A stretch of 64,000 nt of DNA from Nocardia carnea NBRC 14403 (GCF_000308515.1 NZ_BAFV01000048.1:1-64000); one strand, 5' to 3'; counted from the stretch's first letter, positions 43,843 through 53,100 are shown. Translations and numbers: made by a program. The notes: generated by a model not told the origin, from the sequence alone.

Positions 43843-45213
43843 ATGGAAGAGTTCCTCGGCAACGCCAGTGGCTTCATCTGGGGCCCCTGGTTGCTGATTC
43901 CCCTGCTCCTGCTGACGGGGCTATATCTGACCGTGCTGCTGCGCGGAATACAGTTCCGCCGGTTCGCGCTCGCGTTCCGCCTCGGCTTCGTCGAACGCAC
44001 CGATGCCGGCGCCGAAGGCGATATCTCCCACTATCAGGCCTTGTCGACCGCCTTGGCGGCAACGGTGGGCGTCGGCAATATCGCCGGTGTCGCCACCGCG
44101 ATCTCGCTCGGTGGCCCGGGCGCGGTCCTGTGGATGTGGCTGACCGGGCTTGTCGGCATGGCCACCAAATACAGCGAGGCATTCCTGGGTGTCCGGTTCC
44201 GGCGCACCGACGCCGCCGGTAAACAGGCCGGTGGCCCGATGCACTACCTGAAGCAGGGCATCAAGGGGCCCGTGGGTATCTTCCTCGGCGGATTCTTCGC
44301 GGTGGCCGGAGTGCTGGCGTCGTTCGGCATCGGCAATATGACGCAGGCCAATACGGTTGCGGCGAACGTCGAGTCGGAATGGGGCCTGGCGCCCTGGATC
44401 ACCGGGCTGATCATCACCGTCTTGGCCGGAGCGGTGATCCTCGGCGGCATCAAGGGGATCGGCCGGGTCGCCAGCATTTTCGTACCGGTGATGATCGTGC
44501 TCTACATCCTGGGCGCCCTCGCCGTACTGATCTTCCGTATCGAGGAACTCCCCGCGGCGATCGGTGAGATCGTCACCGATGCCTTCACTGGGACCGCCGC
44601 TACCGGCGGTTTCGTCGGAGCCGGTGTGGCCGCAGCCATCCAGTACGGCGTGGCCCGGGGTATTTTCTCCAACGAGTCCGGGCTCGGCACCGGCGGTATC
44701 GCCGCGGCCGCGGCCGCGACCACCCATCCGGTGCGCCAGGCCCTGGTGTCGATGACCCAGACCTTCATCGACACTCTGGTTGTGGTCTCCTTCACCGGTT
44801 TGGTGATCGTGGTGACCGGAGTCTGGAAGACCGACGCCTCGCCGGCGACCTTCACTGCCACCGCGTTCGCCGATGCGCTGCCCGGAACTTGGGGCAGTGT
44901 CATCGTGACGGTCAGCATCGTCTTCTTCGCGTTCTCCACCATCCTCGGCTGGTCCTACTACGGCGACCGCTGCATCGAGTTCTTGTTCGGCAATGCGCTG
45001 GTAGTCCCGTACCGGATCGTGTTCATCCTGGTGGTCTTCATCGGCGCGACCAGGGAACTGGAGACCGTATGGCTGTTCTCCGATGTCGCCAACGGCCTGA
45101 TGGCACTGCCGAACCTCATCGGCCTGCTGATTCTGTCCCCCCTGGTGTACCGAGAGACCAGGGCCTATTTCGATCGCAAGCAGAGCCTGGATATCCGGGC
45201 CGAAGCGAAATGA
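43843..45213 (+). CDS. Alanine/glycine:cation symporter (AGCS family)
   Basis: A 456-residue membrane transporter with about 11 helices. AGCS hallmarks are SHYQALSTALAATVGVGNIAGVATAISLGGPGAVLWMW, the substrate/cation-binding GPMHYLKQG segment, ARGIFSNESGLGTGGIAAAAA and FAFSTILGWSYYGDRC. It would import alanine or glycine, and perhaps D-alanine, with sodium or protons. It stands alone; ATG 43843 is the start. It ends at a large palindromic terminator shared with the convergent acyl-CoA dehydrogenase gene. Confidence 0.93.
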   Translation: MEEFLGNASGFIWGPWLLIPLLLLTGLYLTVLLRGIQFRRFALAFRLGFVERTDAGAEGDISHYQALSTALAATVGVGNIAGVATAISLGGPGAVLWMWLTGLVGMATKYSEAFLGVRFRRTDAAGKQAGGPMHYLKQGIKGPVGIFLGGFFAVAGVLASFGIGNMTQANTVAANVESEWGLAPWITGLIITVLAGAVILGGIKGIGRVASIFVPVMIVLYILGALAVLIFRIEELPAAIGEIVTDAFTGTAATGGFVGAGVAAAIQYGVARGIFSNESGLGTGGIAAAAAATTHPVRQALVSMTQTFIDTLVVVSFTGLVIVVTGVWKTDASPATFTATAFADALPGTWGSVIVTVSIVFFAFSTILGWSYYGDRCIEFLFGNALVVPYRIVFILVVFIGATRELETVWLFSDVANGLMALPNLIGLLILSPLVYRETRAYFDRKQSLDIRAEAK

Positions 45214-45270
45214 GCCGGTGCGCAGCGTGACCCGGTACGAGGGTCCGGCCGCACGGCGCTGACCATACGG

Positions 45271-45306
45271 CGAGGGGCAAGGTATCCGCGGATACCTTGC
45301 CCCTCG
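45271..45306. terminator. 36-bp perfect palindromic bidirectional terminator
   Basis: Bases 45271-45306 form an uninterrupted perfect palindrome; the left half reads CGAGGGGCAAGGTATCCG. It lies midway between the convergent AGCS transporter and acyl-CoA dehydrogenase genes, so as RNA it would fold from either strand. Because the palindrome has no spacer it could also extrude as a cruciform or bind a dimeric protein. Confidence 0.85.
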
Positions 45307-45347
45307 GTGTATTCGCCGGCGAATCCCGGCGCGTTGCCCGGAACCGG

Positions 45348-46493
45348 TCAGGAGAGCTTCAGGCTGCGCCCGATGATCTCCTTCATGATCTCGGTGGTGC
45401 CGCCGTAGATGGTCTGCACGCGCGCATCCAGGTAGGCCTGGGCGATCGGGTATTCGCGCATATAGCCGTACCCGCCGTGCAGCTGCAGGCAGCGATCGAT
45501 CAGCGCGACCTGCTCCTCGGTGCTCCACCATTTGGCCATGGCCGCGTCCTCGACCGACAGGGTGCCCGCGTTCAGTTCCGTGATGCAGCGGTCCACCAGC
45601 ACCCGCACCGCGGTGGTCTTGGTGGCCAGCTCGGCCAGCACGAAGCGGGTGTTCTGCAGCGCGCCGATCGGTTTACCGAAGGCCTTGCGGTCCCGGACGT
45701 ACTGGCAGGTCATATCCAGGCAGGCTTCCATCGCTGCGGCCGCCATGACCGCGATCGAGAGCCGCTCCTGCGGCAGGTTCTGCATCAGGTGGATGAAGCC
45801 CATCCCCTCCTGACCCAGCAGGTTCGCGGCGGGCACCCGGACATCGGTGAAGCTGAGTTCGGCGGTGTCCTGCGCCTTCAGACCCAGCTTGTCGAGGTTG
45901 CGGCCACGTTCGAAGCCCGGCATACCGCGCTCGACCACCAGCAGGCTGAAGCCCTGGGCGCCCTTCTCCGGGTCGGTTTGCGCGACCACGATGACGATAT
46001 CGGAGTTGATGCCGTTGGTGATGAAGGTTTTCGCGCCGTTGAGGACCCAGTCGTCACCGTCGCGGACCGCGCGGGTCTTGATGCCCTGCAGGTCCGAACC
46101 GGTACCGGGTTCGGTCATGGCGATGGCGGTGATGAGCTCACCGGAACAGAACTTGGGCAGCCAGCGCTTCTTCTGCTCCTCGTTGGAGAGTTCCAGCAGA
46201 TACGGCGCGATGACATCGTTGTGCAACGAGAAGCCGAGGCCGGAGTACTGTCCGCGTACCGTCTCCTCGGTGATGATCGAGTTGTAGCGGAAATCTTTCA
46301 CCCCGCCGCCGCCGTACTCCTCCGGCATCGCCATACCGAGAAAGCCCTGCTTACCGGCTTCGAGCCAGACCGAACGGTCCACGGCGCCCTGTTCCGCCCA
46401 CTGGTCGTGGAACGGCGCCACATGCGTCTCGAGAAACTTGCGGTACGACTCCCGGAACAGGTCGTGCTCGGGTTCGAACAGTGTGCGCTCCAC
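45348..46493 (-). CDS. Acyl-CoA dehydrogenase (FadE20-like)
   Basis: A 381-residue FAD-dependent acyl-CoA dehydrogenase that makes the alpha-beta double bond in acyl-CoAs. Signature motifs are AIAMTEPGTGSDLQGIKTRA (FAD-binding), FITNGINSDIVIVVAQTD and QLHGGYGYMREYPI. The residue usually acting as base in medium-chain enzymes is Gly here (IYGGTTEIM); Glu243 in LPQERLSIA sits where long-chain and isovaleryl-CoA dehydrogenases have theirs, suggesting long or branched acyl substrates. M. tuberculosis fadE20 is likewise next to hflX. The start is GTG 46493, with AGGAGG at good spacing. Confidence 0.92.
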   Translation of the reverse strand: MERTLFEPEHDLFRESYRKFLETHVAPFHDQWAEQGAVDRSVWLEAGKQGFLGMAMPEEYGGGGVKDFRYNSIITEETVRGQYSGLGFSLHNDVIAPYLLELSNEEQKKRWLPKFCSGELITAIAMTEPGTGSDLQGIKTRAVRDGDDWVLNGAKTFITNGINSDIVIVVAQTDPEKGAQGFSLLVVERGMPGFERGRNLDKLGLKAQDTAELSFTDVRVPAANLLGQEGMGFIHLMQNLPQERLSIAVMAAAAMEACLDMTCQYVRDRKAFGKPIGALQNTRFVLAELATKTTAVRVLVDRCITELNAGTLSVEDAAMAKWWSTEEQVALIDRCLQLHGGYGYMREYPIAQAYLDARVQTIYGGTTEIMKEIIGRSLKLS

Positions 46494-46661
46494 ACCTACC
46501 TCCTAGTGAACACTCCGACGGGGCCGCACCGGCCCGTCGCTGTGATCCACCGTACCCGGAGTGCGAATGGTTGTTTACTTCGCGCCTGGAATTCGCTGGT
46601 GCTCCTAGTCCGGGATCGATCTCCGCTCCGCCGTACCATTCACCCACGGCGGGTGCGGCGC

Positions 46662-47561
46662 TCAGACCGGGAGCAGTTCGCGCAGCCGCCCGGTGAGCGT
46701 ACGGCCGCGGTCACGGTCGCGTTCACCGAGCAGGAAGGTCAATTCCTCACGGACGGCCTTCTGCAGCATGAGCGACAGCTGCTGTGCGGCCTCGTCGAGA
46801 TCGTGCGCCTCCTGCCACGGCTGCGGATCGATCGCGGTACCGACCGAGAAATAGAAGCGCTCGGGACGCGGGATAAGGGTAGGCCCCAGCCCACGCACCA
46901 ACGGCGGGGTGAGTTCGGTGTGGATCCCGAGCGCCTCGACCACCCGCCGCAACGGACGCAACAGCAGATCGTCCTTATCGGCGAGGATGTCGTAGGCATC
47001 GTCGATTCCGATCATCGCCACCGGCAGGATCGGCGCCCCGCATTCGATCGCCATCCGGGCGAAACCGGTGCGACCCTCCCAGCGCAGCGTGTACTTCTCC
47101 CCCTTGCGGCGGATCGCCTCGCGGCCGCCGCCGGGGAAAACGATCACCGCTTCACCGTGTTCGAGCAGCGTCCGGCAATTCTCCCGGGTGCCACGCACCG
47201 AACCGTAATAGTGCAGCATATGCCGCACGCCCGGAACGCGGATCAGCACATTCTCGGCGAGCCCGCGGATCAGCCTGCCCCGCCGCCGCAGTACCTCCGG
47301 CAGCAGCAGCGGAGCGTCGATCAGGCCGAGCAGGTTGTGGTTCGCGACCAGCAGCACGGGGCCGGAGTCGGGGATGTTCGACAATCCGAAGAACCGGGGG
47401 TCACTCCATGCCCGCACCGGCGCCAGCAGTGCCTCCAGGAACCGGAGATCGGCGCCGCCGAGGTCGACCGACAACGGTGCCCCGTCGCTGAGCCGCGGCA
47501 GGGCCGCATCATCGTGCTGCCGGTCCCGGCCGGCCGTGCAGCGTACGTCCGTGTTCCCCAT
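46662..47561 (-). CDS. Lysophospholipid acyltransferase family protein (PlsC-like)
   Basis: A 299-residue protein with the acyltransferase motifs NHNLLGLID (the NHx4D catalytic pair), a GENCRTLL-like second block, and VIVFPGGGREAIRRKGEKYTLRWEGRTGFARMAI, resembling the diacylglycerol-acyltransferase/PlsC group. It would transfer an acyl chain from acyl-CoA to a lipid acceptor at the membrane. The start is ATG 47561, with AGGAGGG seven bases upstream. It lies between the FadE20-like gene and hflX on the same strand, with a 168-bp gap on the fadE side and 123 bp on the hflX side. Acceptor unknown. Confidence 0.85.
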   Translation of the reverse strand: MGNTDVRCTAGRDRQHDDAALPRLSDGAPLSVDLGGADLRFLEALLAPVRAWSDPRFFGLSNIPDSGPVLLVANHNLLGLIDAPLLLPEVLRRRGRLIRGLAENVLIRVPGVRHMLHYYGSVRGTRENCRTLLEHGEAVIVFPGGGREAIRRKGEKYTLRWEGRTGFARMAIECGAPILPVAMIGIDDAYDILADKDDLLLRPLRRVVEALGIHTELTPPLVRGLGPTLIPRPERFYFSVGTAIDPQPWQEAHDLDEAAQQLSLMLQKAVREELTFLLGERDRDRGRTLTGRLRELLPV

Positions 47562-47684
47562 GAATCCCTCCTGAAGTCGATCGATATTGATTGTGAATCG
47601 ACATCAGCGGTATTCACACCCGGTTATGCGAAGTACCACACTCCAGCGGCCGGAATCAGCGTGCCCGACGCGCGCCGGTAACCG

Positions 47685-49247
47685 TTACGTTCCAGCGGCC
47701 CCCGCATGCGCGTAATCGGACAGCGCAGCCGCAAGTGCCTGCGGTACTCGCGCCTGCACCCGGGTGCCTTGCTCGGTGTGCTCGGACTGCGAGATCCGGC
47801 CGTCGGCGTGGATCCGGGCCAGCAGATCGCCGCGGCTGTACGGAAGCAAAACGCTCACTTCCACATCCAGCCCGCCGAGCACCTCGCCCAGCCTGGTCCG
47901 CAGCCGATCGATACCGAGATCCTTGTGGACGGAGACGAATTCGGCACCGGGCAGCAACCCGCGCAGCCGCGTGAGCTCCACCGGATCGATCTCGTCGATC
48001 TTGTTGACCACGAGCAACTCCGGTGGCGCCGGCAGACCCGATTCGCGCACCACATCGGTGACGACCTCGCGTACCGCCTTGATCTGCTCGACCGGCAGCG
48101 CATCGGAACCGTCCACCACGTGCAACAGCAGATCGGCGCCGGTGACCTCCTCCAGCGTCGAGCGGAATGCCTCGACCAGCTGGGTCGGCAGATGCCGAAC
48201 GAACCCGACCGTATCGGTGAACACCACCTCGCGGCCGTCCTCGAGCTGCGCCCGGCGCGTGGTCGGATCCAGCGTGGCGAACAACGCGTCCTGCACCAGT
48301 ACCCCGGAACCGGTCAGCGCGTTCATCAGGCTCGATTTACCGGCGTTGGTGTAGCCCACGATCGCCACGGCCGGCACACCACTCGATGTGCGACGCGCGC
48401 GTTTGGTGTCGCGAGCGGTTTTCATCTCGCGGATCTCGCGGCGCAGTTTGGCCATCCGCTCCCGGATCCGGCGCCGATCGGTCTCGATCTTGGTCTCACC
48501 GGGGCCGCGCAGACCCACGCCGCCGTTACTACCGGCCCGGCCGCCGGCCTGCCGCGACATGGACTCACCCCAGCCGCGCAGCCGCGGCAGCATGTACTCC
48601 ATCTGCGCCAGCGCGACCTGCGCCTTACCTTCGCGTGAGGTGGCGTGCTGGGCGAAGATATCGAGAATCAGCGCGGTCCGATCGACCACCTTGACCTTGA
48701 CGACCTTCTCCAGCGCGGTCAGCTGGGCGGGTGTGAGCTCACCGTCGCAGATAACGGTATCCGCGCCGGTGGACAACACCACCGCACGTAGTTCCTCGGC
48801 CTTACCGGAACCGATATAGGTGGCCGGATCGGGACGGTCACGGCGCTGGATGAGCGCCTCGAGCACCTCGGAGCCCGCGGTTTCGGCGAGCCGGGCCAGT
48901 TCGGCCATACTCGCATCCGCGCTCGCGGCGCTGCCCTCGGTCCAGACTCCGACCAGTACCACGCGCTCCAGGCGCAGCTGCCGGTATTCGACCTCGGTGA
49001 TATCGGTGAGCTCGGTCGACAGACCGGCAATACGCCGTAGCGCGCTGCGATCCTCCAGCTGGAGCTCACCGGTGGTGGGATCGGCTGCCCAGCCGCCCCG
49101 GCGACCGGGCGCGGCATCATTGCCGTCGCGACCCGCGACGCTGATATCGACAGCGTCCCCGGAATCGTCCGGATCGTATCCGGCGGATTCCGCGTCGAAC
49201 GCTGCATGGGACCATTCGCCGGTCCCGGACGTGTCAGTGCTTCTCAT
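47685..49247 (-). CDS. hflX: Ribosome-associated GTPase HflX
   Basis: A 520-residue GTPase. The N-terminal HflX domain contains TYIGSGKAEELRA and DGELTPAQLTALEKVVKVKVVDRT; the glycine-rich linker SRQAGGRAGSNGGVGLRGPGE links it to the G domain. G motifs are GYTNAGKSSLMNAL (G1), FTDTVGFVRHLP (G3) and VVNKIDEID (G4). HflX splits stalled or stress-damaged 70S ribosomes. The N-terminal 65 residues are acidic and non-conserved. The start is ATG 49247 (MRSTDTSGTG); the longer open frame to 49376 is not supported. Next gene upstream on the same strand is dapF. Confidence 0.96.
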   Translation of the reverse strand: MRSTDTSGTGEWSHAAFDAESAGYDPDDSGDAVDISVAGRDGNDAAPGRRGGWAADPTTGELQLEDRSALRRIAGLSTELTDITEVEYRQLRLERVVLVGVWTEGSAASADASMAELARLAETAGSEVLEALIQRRDRPDPATYIGSGKAEELRAVVLSTGADTVICDGELTPAQLTALEKVVKVKVVDRTALILDIFAQHATSREGKAQVALAQMEYMLPRLRGWGESMSRQAGGRAGSNGGVGLRGPGETKIETDRRRIRERMAKLRREIREMKTARDTKRARRTSSGVPAVAIVGYTNAGKSSLMNALTGSGVLVQDALFATLDPTTRRAQLEDGREVVFTDTVGFVRHLPTQLVEAFRSTLEEVTGADLLLHVVDGSDALPVEQIKAVREVVTDVVRESGLPAPPELLVVNKIDEIDPVELTRLRGLLPGAEFVSVHKDLGIDRLRTRLGEVLGGLDVEVSVLLPYSRGDLLARIHADGRISQSEHTEQGTRVQARVPQALAAALSDYAHAGAAGT

Positions 49248-49306
49248 ACACCTTCCATGCTGCCACCATGCGCTGGTCGGCGCATTCGATTTTCCCGGTA
49301 GGGGGC

Positions 49307-50212
49307 TTACTGCCCGTCCCACCAGTCCGCGGCCAGCTCGCCGCTCGCCACGAGTTCGGACGGGCCGCGCAACCACGCCGCACCGTCACGCACACCCACT
49401 CGGACCTGCCCGCCGGGAACCCGGACGGTGACCTCGCCGCTGTCGGTGGCCAGATCGAAACCGCCGGCTACCAGCGCGGCGGCCGCCGCCGCGACCGTGC
49501 CGGTCCCACAGGACCGGGTCTCGCCGACGCCCCGCTCATACACCCGCATATCGACACCGCCGTCGGCATCGAGCCCGGTCAGGATCTCGATATTGACTCC
49601 ACGCGGGAACATATCCGGGTCGTATCCGGGGGGTGCGGTGAGATCCAGTTTCGCCAGCGATTCGGCCGTGAGGGAGCTGTCGACACAGGCGAGATGCGGA
49701 TTACCGACATCCACGCCGAGCCCGCTGTAACCCCAACCGGTCAGCGTGGCCGTCGATTCCCCGAGGACCCGCAGCGCGCCCATATCCACGGTCACCTCGC
49801 CGAGTACCGCTCCGGCGGAGTGCACCACGACCGGGCGCGCGCCCGCCCGGCTGCCCACCACGAACCGGTCGTTTCCGACCAGCCCGCGGCACGCCAGGTA
49901 GTGGGCGAAAACACGCACTCCGTTACCGCACATTTCGGCGACCGAACCGTCGGCGTTGCGGTAATCCATGAACCAATCGTCCGGCCCCACCCCCGCGGGG
50001 AGTTCCGCCAGCACACCCGCCGCCCGGAGCCGGCCGGCGGGCGCGACCCGCAGCACACCGTCGGCGCCCAGCCCGCGACGCCGGTCACACAGCGCGGCCA
50101 CACGGGCCGGGGTGAGATCCAGCCGCACCTGCGGGTCGGGCAGCACCACGAAATCGTTCTGGGTGCCGTGCCCCTTGGTGAATTCGACGGCCTGCCCGTT
50201 GCGGGTGCTCAC
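49307..50212 (-). CDS. dapF: Diaminopimelate epimerase
   Basis: A 301-residue cofactor-independent racemase of the lysine and peptidoglycan pathway, converting LL- to meso-diaminopimelate. The two active-site cysteines are in EMCGNGVRVFAHYL and ETRSCGTGTVAAAAA. N-terminal KGHGTQNDFVVL is the family start block. The start is GTG 50212, preceded by GGAGG. It is 59 bases upstream of hflX and 46 bases downstream of a SpoU methyltransferase gene; all of miaA, the methyltransferase, dapF and hflX are probably one transcription unit. Confidence 0.96.
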   Translation of the reverse strand: MSTRNGQAVEFTKGHGTQNDFVVLPDPQVRLDLTPARVAALCDRRRGLGADGVLRVAPAGRLRAAGVLAELPAGVGPDDWFMDYRNADGSVAEMCGNGVRVFAHYLACRGLVGNDRFVVGSRAGARPVVVHSAGAVLGEVTVDMGALRVLGESTATLTGWGYSGLGVDVGNPHLACVDSSLTAESLAKLDLTAPPGYDPDMFPRGVNIEILTGLDADGGVDMRVYERGVGETRSCGTGTVAAAAAALVAGGFDLATDSGEVTVRVPGGQVRVGVRDGAAWLRGPSELVASGELAADWWDGQ

Positions 50213-50258
50213 GTCTTCGCCTCCGTGCACGTCGGTCGGTTCTCCTCGGTCGCGATCA

Positions 50259-51095
50259 TCACTTGGCAAACGTCCGGCGCTGCCGGGAAATTTCGTACAG
50301 CGCCACCGCCGCGGCCGACGGCGCACCCAGCGAGCTGGCGGTACCGCCCATCGGAATGGTGACCGTATCGTCGCAGGCCGCGAACCACGCAGCGCTCATA
50401 CCGCCGGTCTCGTTGCCGAGGACCAGGATCGTGGCATCGATCAGATCCTGATCGAAGACGGCGCGGTCGCCGCGCTCGTCGGTTCCCACGATCCGCGTGG
50501 GTATTCCCCGCTCGATCTGCCGGTCCCGGAAGGCGAGCACATCCGCCGGGTCGGCCACCCGGAACACCGGCAGGGAGAACAGCGAACCGGTGGACGCGCG
50601 GACACACCGCGGGTCGTACTGGTCGGCGCCGTGCCCGCTGACCACCACCGCCGAGGCACCGAACGCATCGGCGGACCGGATGAGGGTGCCCAGGTTGCCC
50701 GGCGAGTTCGGCCGATCGAACACGACGACAACGGGAGCTTCACCGGGATCGCCGGCCTCGTAGCCGGCCAGGTCGGCAGGGACCTGCTCGGCGACCGCGA
50801 CCAGTTCGGGGGCGCCTGCGCTCTTCTCCCCCAGTTCCGCCATCAGTTCCGGTGCCAGCCCGACGGCCGGCACCGGACTGCTGTCGAGGACATCGCGTGC
50901 CCACGAGGACAGTCCGGGATCGTCGCCCAGCCGGTACAGCAGGGTTTCCAGCGGCCAGTCGCAGTCCAGCGCCTGCGTGATCGGCCGGACCCCGTGCACC
51001 AGGAACCGGCCGTCCCGATTCCGGGTGGTCCGGTTGTCCAGGTAGGCCGTCCATACCTGGACGGCGGCATTGCGGCTGTGTATCTGCCGGGTCAC
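50259..51095 (-). CDS. TrmH/SpoU family RNA methyltransferase
   Basis: A 278-residue SPOUT methyltransferase, probably acting as a dimer on the 2'-O of rRNA or tRNA. N-terminal VWTAYLDNRTTRNRDGRFLVHGVRPI is a substrate-binding domain; motif 1 is VVVFDRPNSPGNLGTLIRSADAFG, motif 2 ILVLGNETGGMSAAW and motif 3 IPMGGTASSLGAPSAAAVALYE. The start is GTG 51095, overlapping the miaA stop as GTGA, so translation is coupled to miaA. The usual mycobacterial order has no such gene here, so this looks like a local insertion in the operon. The specific nucleotide cannot be assigned. Confidence 0.9.
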   Translation of the reverse strand: MTRQIHSRNAAVQVWTAYLDNRTTRNRDGRFLVHGVRPITQALDCDWPLETLLYRLGDDPGLSSWARDVLDSSPVPAVGLAPELMAELGEKSAGAPELVAVAEQVPADLAGYEAGDPGEAPVVVVFDRPNSPGNLGTLIRSADAFGASAVVVSGHGADQYDPRCVRASTGSLFSLPVFRVADPADVLAFRDRQIERGIPTRIVGTDERGDRAVFDQDLIDATILVLGNETGGMSAAWFAACDDTVTIPMGGTASSLGAPSAAAVALYEISRQRRTFAK

Positions 51096-52327
51096 GGCCG
51101 GGTCGACTCCTTCGTTGTGGGTTCCTGTGCCGGGGACACCGTGGGATCGTGCATCGTCGGCTCGTTCGAGTCGGGTACCGGCGGCACAGCGGGATCGAAC
51201 GGCACCGATGCTGCAGGGCCGTGCGCCGACGTTGCATCGGAATTGTGCGACGACGATTCGGCAGGACCGTGCGCCGCAGACAGGCCTGGATGCTGCACAG
51301 CGGGCGCAGCATTGCTCTGCGCATCGGAGACCGTGGCGGGCCACGCGTCGGACACCGTGGCAGGGCCCGCGCCGGCACCGGCACCTACGCCGGGGCGCAC
51401 GGTGACTGGGCCCGCAGAATCGTCCAGCAGCGATATCGCGATATCGGTGGCTGCCGGGTTCGCCGCATCCACCCAGCGCACCCGGTGATCCCGGCGGAAC
51501 CAGGAGCGCTGCCGCCGCACGTAGCGGCGGGTGCCGATGAATGTTCGCTCCCGGGCCGCGTCGAGGTCGTACTCCTGATCCAGGAAGGCCAGCACCTGGG
51601 CGTATCCGATCGCCCGGCGCGCGGTCTGTCCCTCCCGCAAACCGCGGCCGATCAGCCCACGCACCTCCTCGACCAGGCCCGTATCGAACATCGACGCCGT
51701 CCGCTGGGCAATCCGCGCGTCCAGTTCGGTGGTATCGCGGTCCACACCCAGAATCCGGGTACCCCAGCGCGGTTCCCCGACCGCCGGCGCGGACGCCGCG
51801 AAGGGTTTACCGGTCAGTTCGACAACCTCCAGCGCGCGTACCATCCGGCGGCCGTCGGTGGGCAGAATGGTGGCCGCGGCGGCCGGGTCCGCCTGCCGTA
51901 ACGCTGCGTGCACCGCGGCGACACCCCCCTCCGCCAGCAATGCCTCCCATTTGGCCCGGACCTGCGGATCGGTCGCCGGAAACTCCCACTGATCCAGCAG
52001 TGCCTGCACGTACATCATCGAACCGCCCACGATGACCGGCAGTCGTCCGCGCGCCATGATTGCTTCGATATCGGCCGATGCCGCCACCTGGTAGGCGGCG
52101 ACCGTCGCGGTTTCGGTCACCTCGAGCACATCGAGCTGGTGATGCGGGATACCGCGGCGCTGATCCGGCGGAAGTTTCGCCGTGCCGATATCCATCCCCC
52201 GATACAGCTGCATGGCGTCGATATTGACGATTTCGCCACCGAGCCGTTCGGCCAGTTCGAGTGCGAGATCCGATTTCCCGGTGGCGGTCGGGCCGACCAC
52301 CGCGACCGGGCGGACGGTCTCGGTCAC
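51092..52327 (-). CDS. miaA: tRNA dimethylallyltransferase MiaA with extended C-terminus
   Basis: A 411-residue enzyme that adds dimethylallyl to A37 of tRNAs reading UNN codons. Walker A is GPTATGKS at residues 12-19; DAMQLYRGMDIGTAKL, HHQLDVLEV, VGGSMMYVQALLDQWEFP and the RRYVRRQRSWFR tRNA-binding block are all present. The catalytic part ends near residue 302. Residues 305-411 are an Ala/Pro/Ser/His-rich low-complexity tail, with the doubled PATVSDA, absent from typical MiaA (about 310 residues). The GTG start at 52327 overlaps the LigB-like gene (GTGA), and the tail overlaps the next start by four bases. MiaB, encoded further along, completes the modification. Confidence 0.95.
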   Translation of the reverse strand: MTETVRPVAVVGPTATGKSDLALELAERLGGEIVNIDAMQLYRGMDIGTAKLPPDQRRGIPHHQLDVLEVTETATVAAYQVAASADIEAIMARGRLPVIVGGSMMYVQALLDQWEFPATDPQVRAKWEALLAEGGVAAVHAALRQADPAAAATILPTDGRRMVRALEVVELTGKPFAASAPAVGEPRWGTRILGVDRDTTELDARIAQRTASMFDTGLVEEVRGLIGRGLREGQTARRAIGYAQVLAFLDQEYDLDAARERTFIGTRRYVRRQRSWFRRDHRVRWVDAANPAATDIAISLLDDSAGPVTVRPGVGAGAGAGPATVSDAWPATVSDAQSNAAPAVQHPGLSAAHGPAESSSHNSDATSAHGPAASVPFDPAVPPVPDSNEPTMHDPTVSPAQEPTTKESTRP

Positions 52328-53100
52328 CGGTCCACCCCGCCCGGTCGCCACAGCCCGGCGTAGTAGCCGACCCCATAGGGCGCGTCCCGATACCGCTCGG
52401 CTGCCGCCGGCGGCTCGGGGTCGCCGGCGAACAGCCCCGCCAGCGCCTGGTAAGCGACCCGTCCGGACAGCATCAGCTCGGCACACAGCGCGGGTTCCAG
52501 GGCGAGTAGCGCGGCCCGGTCACCCGCGGCCAGGGCCCGGTCCAATCCGCTCTGCACGGCCTCCGCGCGGGGGTCGAAATAGCCTGGCGCGGCCGTCGAC
52601 AAGGTCGCGGCGCCGTCCGCGACGACCAGAACGGCCCGCGGTTCGTCCATCGAATCGAGTTCGGCCCGCAATTCGGCACCGGCCTCGGCACAGCGCTCCG
52701 GCGCGCTGCCGGCCGCCAGCAACTGCGCCCGGACCAGCACATCCGGGGCCACCGCCCCGCGTAACCAGCCGGCGATCAGCACCGCCAGCGGCAGATCGGG
52801 ATCCGCCCCGGCCATCTCGGGCGACCCGCCCAGCGATACCGTGACCTCGGGGCCGAAACCGCGGAAGGTGCCCGTGACGCCGGAGTCGTACTCCTGATCG
52901 GTGGCGCCGACTCCCAGCACGGTCCACTGCGACGCCACCCCGGCCAGCTCCCGCCCGATGGCGAGAACGGCAGCCCGCAACGCGGCCACGGCAGGTTCTC
53001 CCGGGGACACCGGGGCCGCCGCACCCGCGGGCGCCGCACCGCCGCACAGTTCGGGAACCAGAACCGGCGGCGAGGGGATGAGAGCCGCAAGACAGAACAC
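52324..53100 (-). CDS. LigB-like (class III extradiol dioxygenase superfamily) protein
   Basis: About 258 residues beginning FCLAALIPSPPVLVPELCGG, typical of the class III extradiol-dioxygenase-like family found upstream of miaA in actinobacteria (Rv2728c position). Ring-cleavage enzymes of this fold need two His and one Glu for iron; I cannot point to a complete triad here, so catalytic activity is doubtful. Other blocks are TVLGVGATDQEYDSGVTGTFRGFG and VLVVADGAATLSTAAPGYF. The start is GTG 53100; a GTG at 53127 is an alternative. It overlaps miaA by four bases, so it leads the operon. Confidence 0.75.
   Translation of the reverse strand: MFCLAALIPSPPVLVPELCGGAAPAGAAAPVSPGEPAVAALRAAVLAIGRELAGVASQWTVLGVGATDQEYDSGVTGTFRGFGPEVTVSLGGSPEMAGADPDLPLAVLIAGWLRGAVAPDVLVRAQLLAAGSAPERCAEAGAELRAELDSMDEPRAVLVVADGAATLSTAAPGYFDPRAEAVQSGLDRALAAGDRAALLALEPALCAELMLSGRVAYQALAGLFAGDPEPPAAAERYRDAPYGVGYYAGLWRPGGVDR

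Noticed and set aside
43921..45531. A 536-codon minus-strand frame
   Set aside because: It is antisense to the AGCS transporter gene, with His/Gly/Asp-rich composition typical of shadow frames.
47576..47602. GTCGAT...ATCGAC dyad upstream of the PlsC-like gene
   Set aside because: Arms are only six bases with a 15-base spacer, too common by chance to call an operator.
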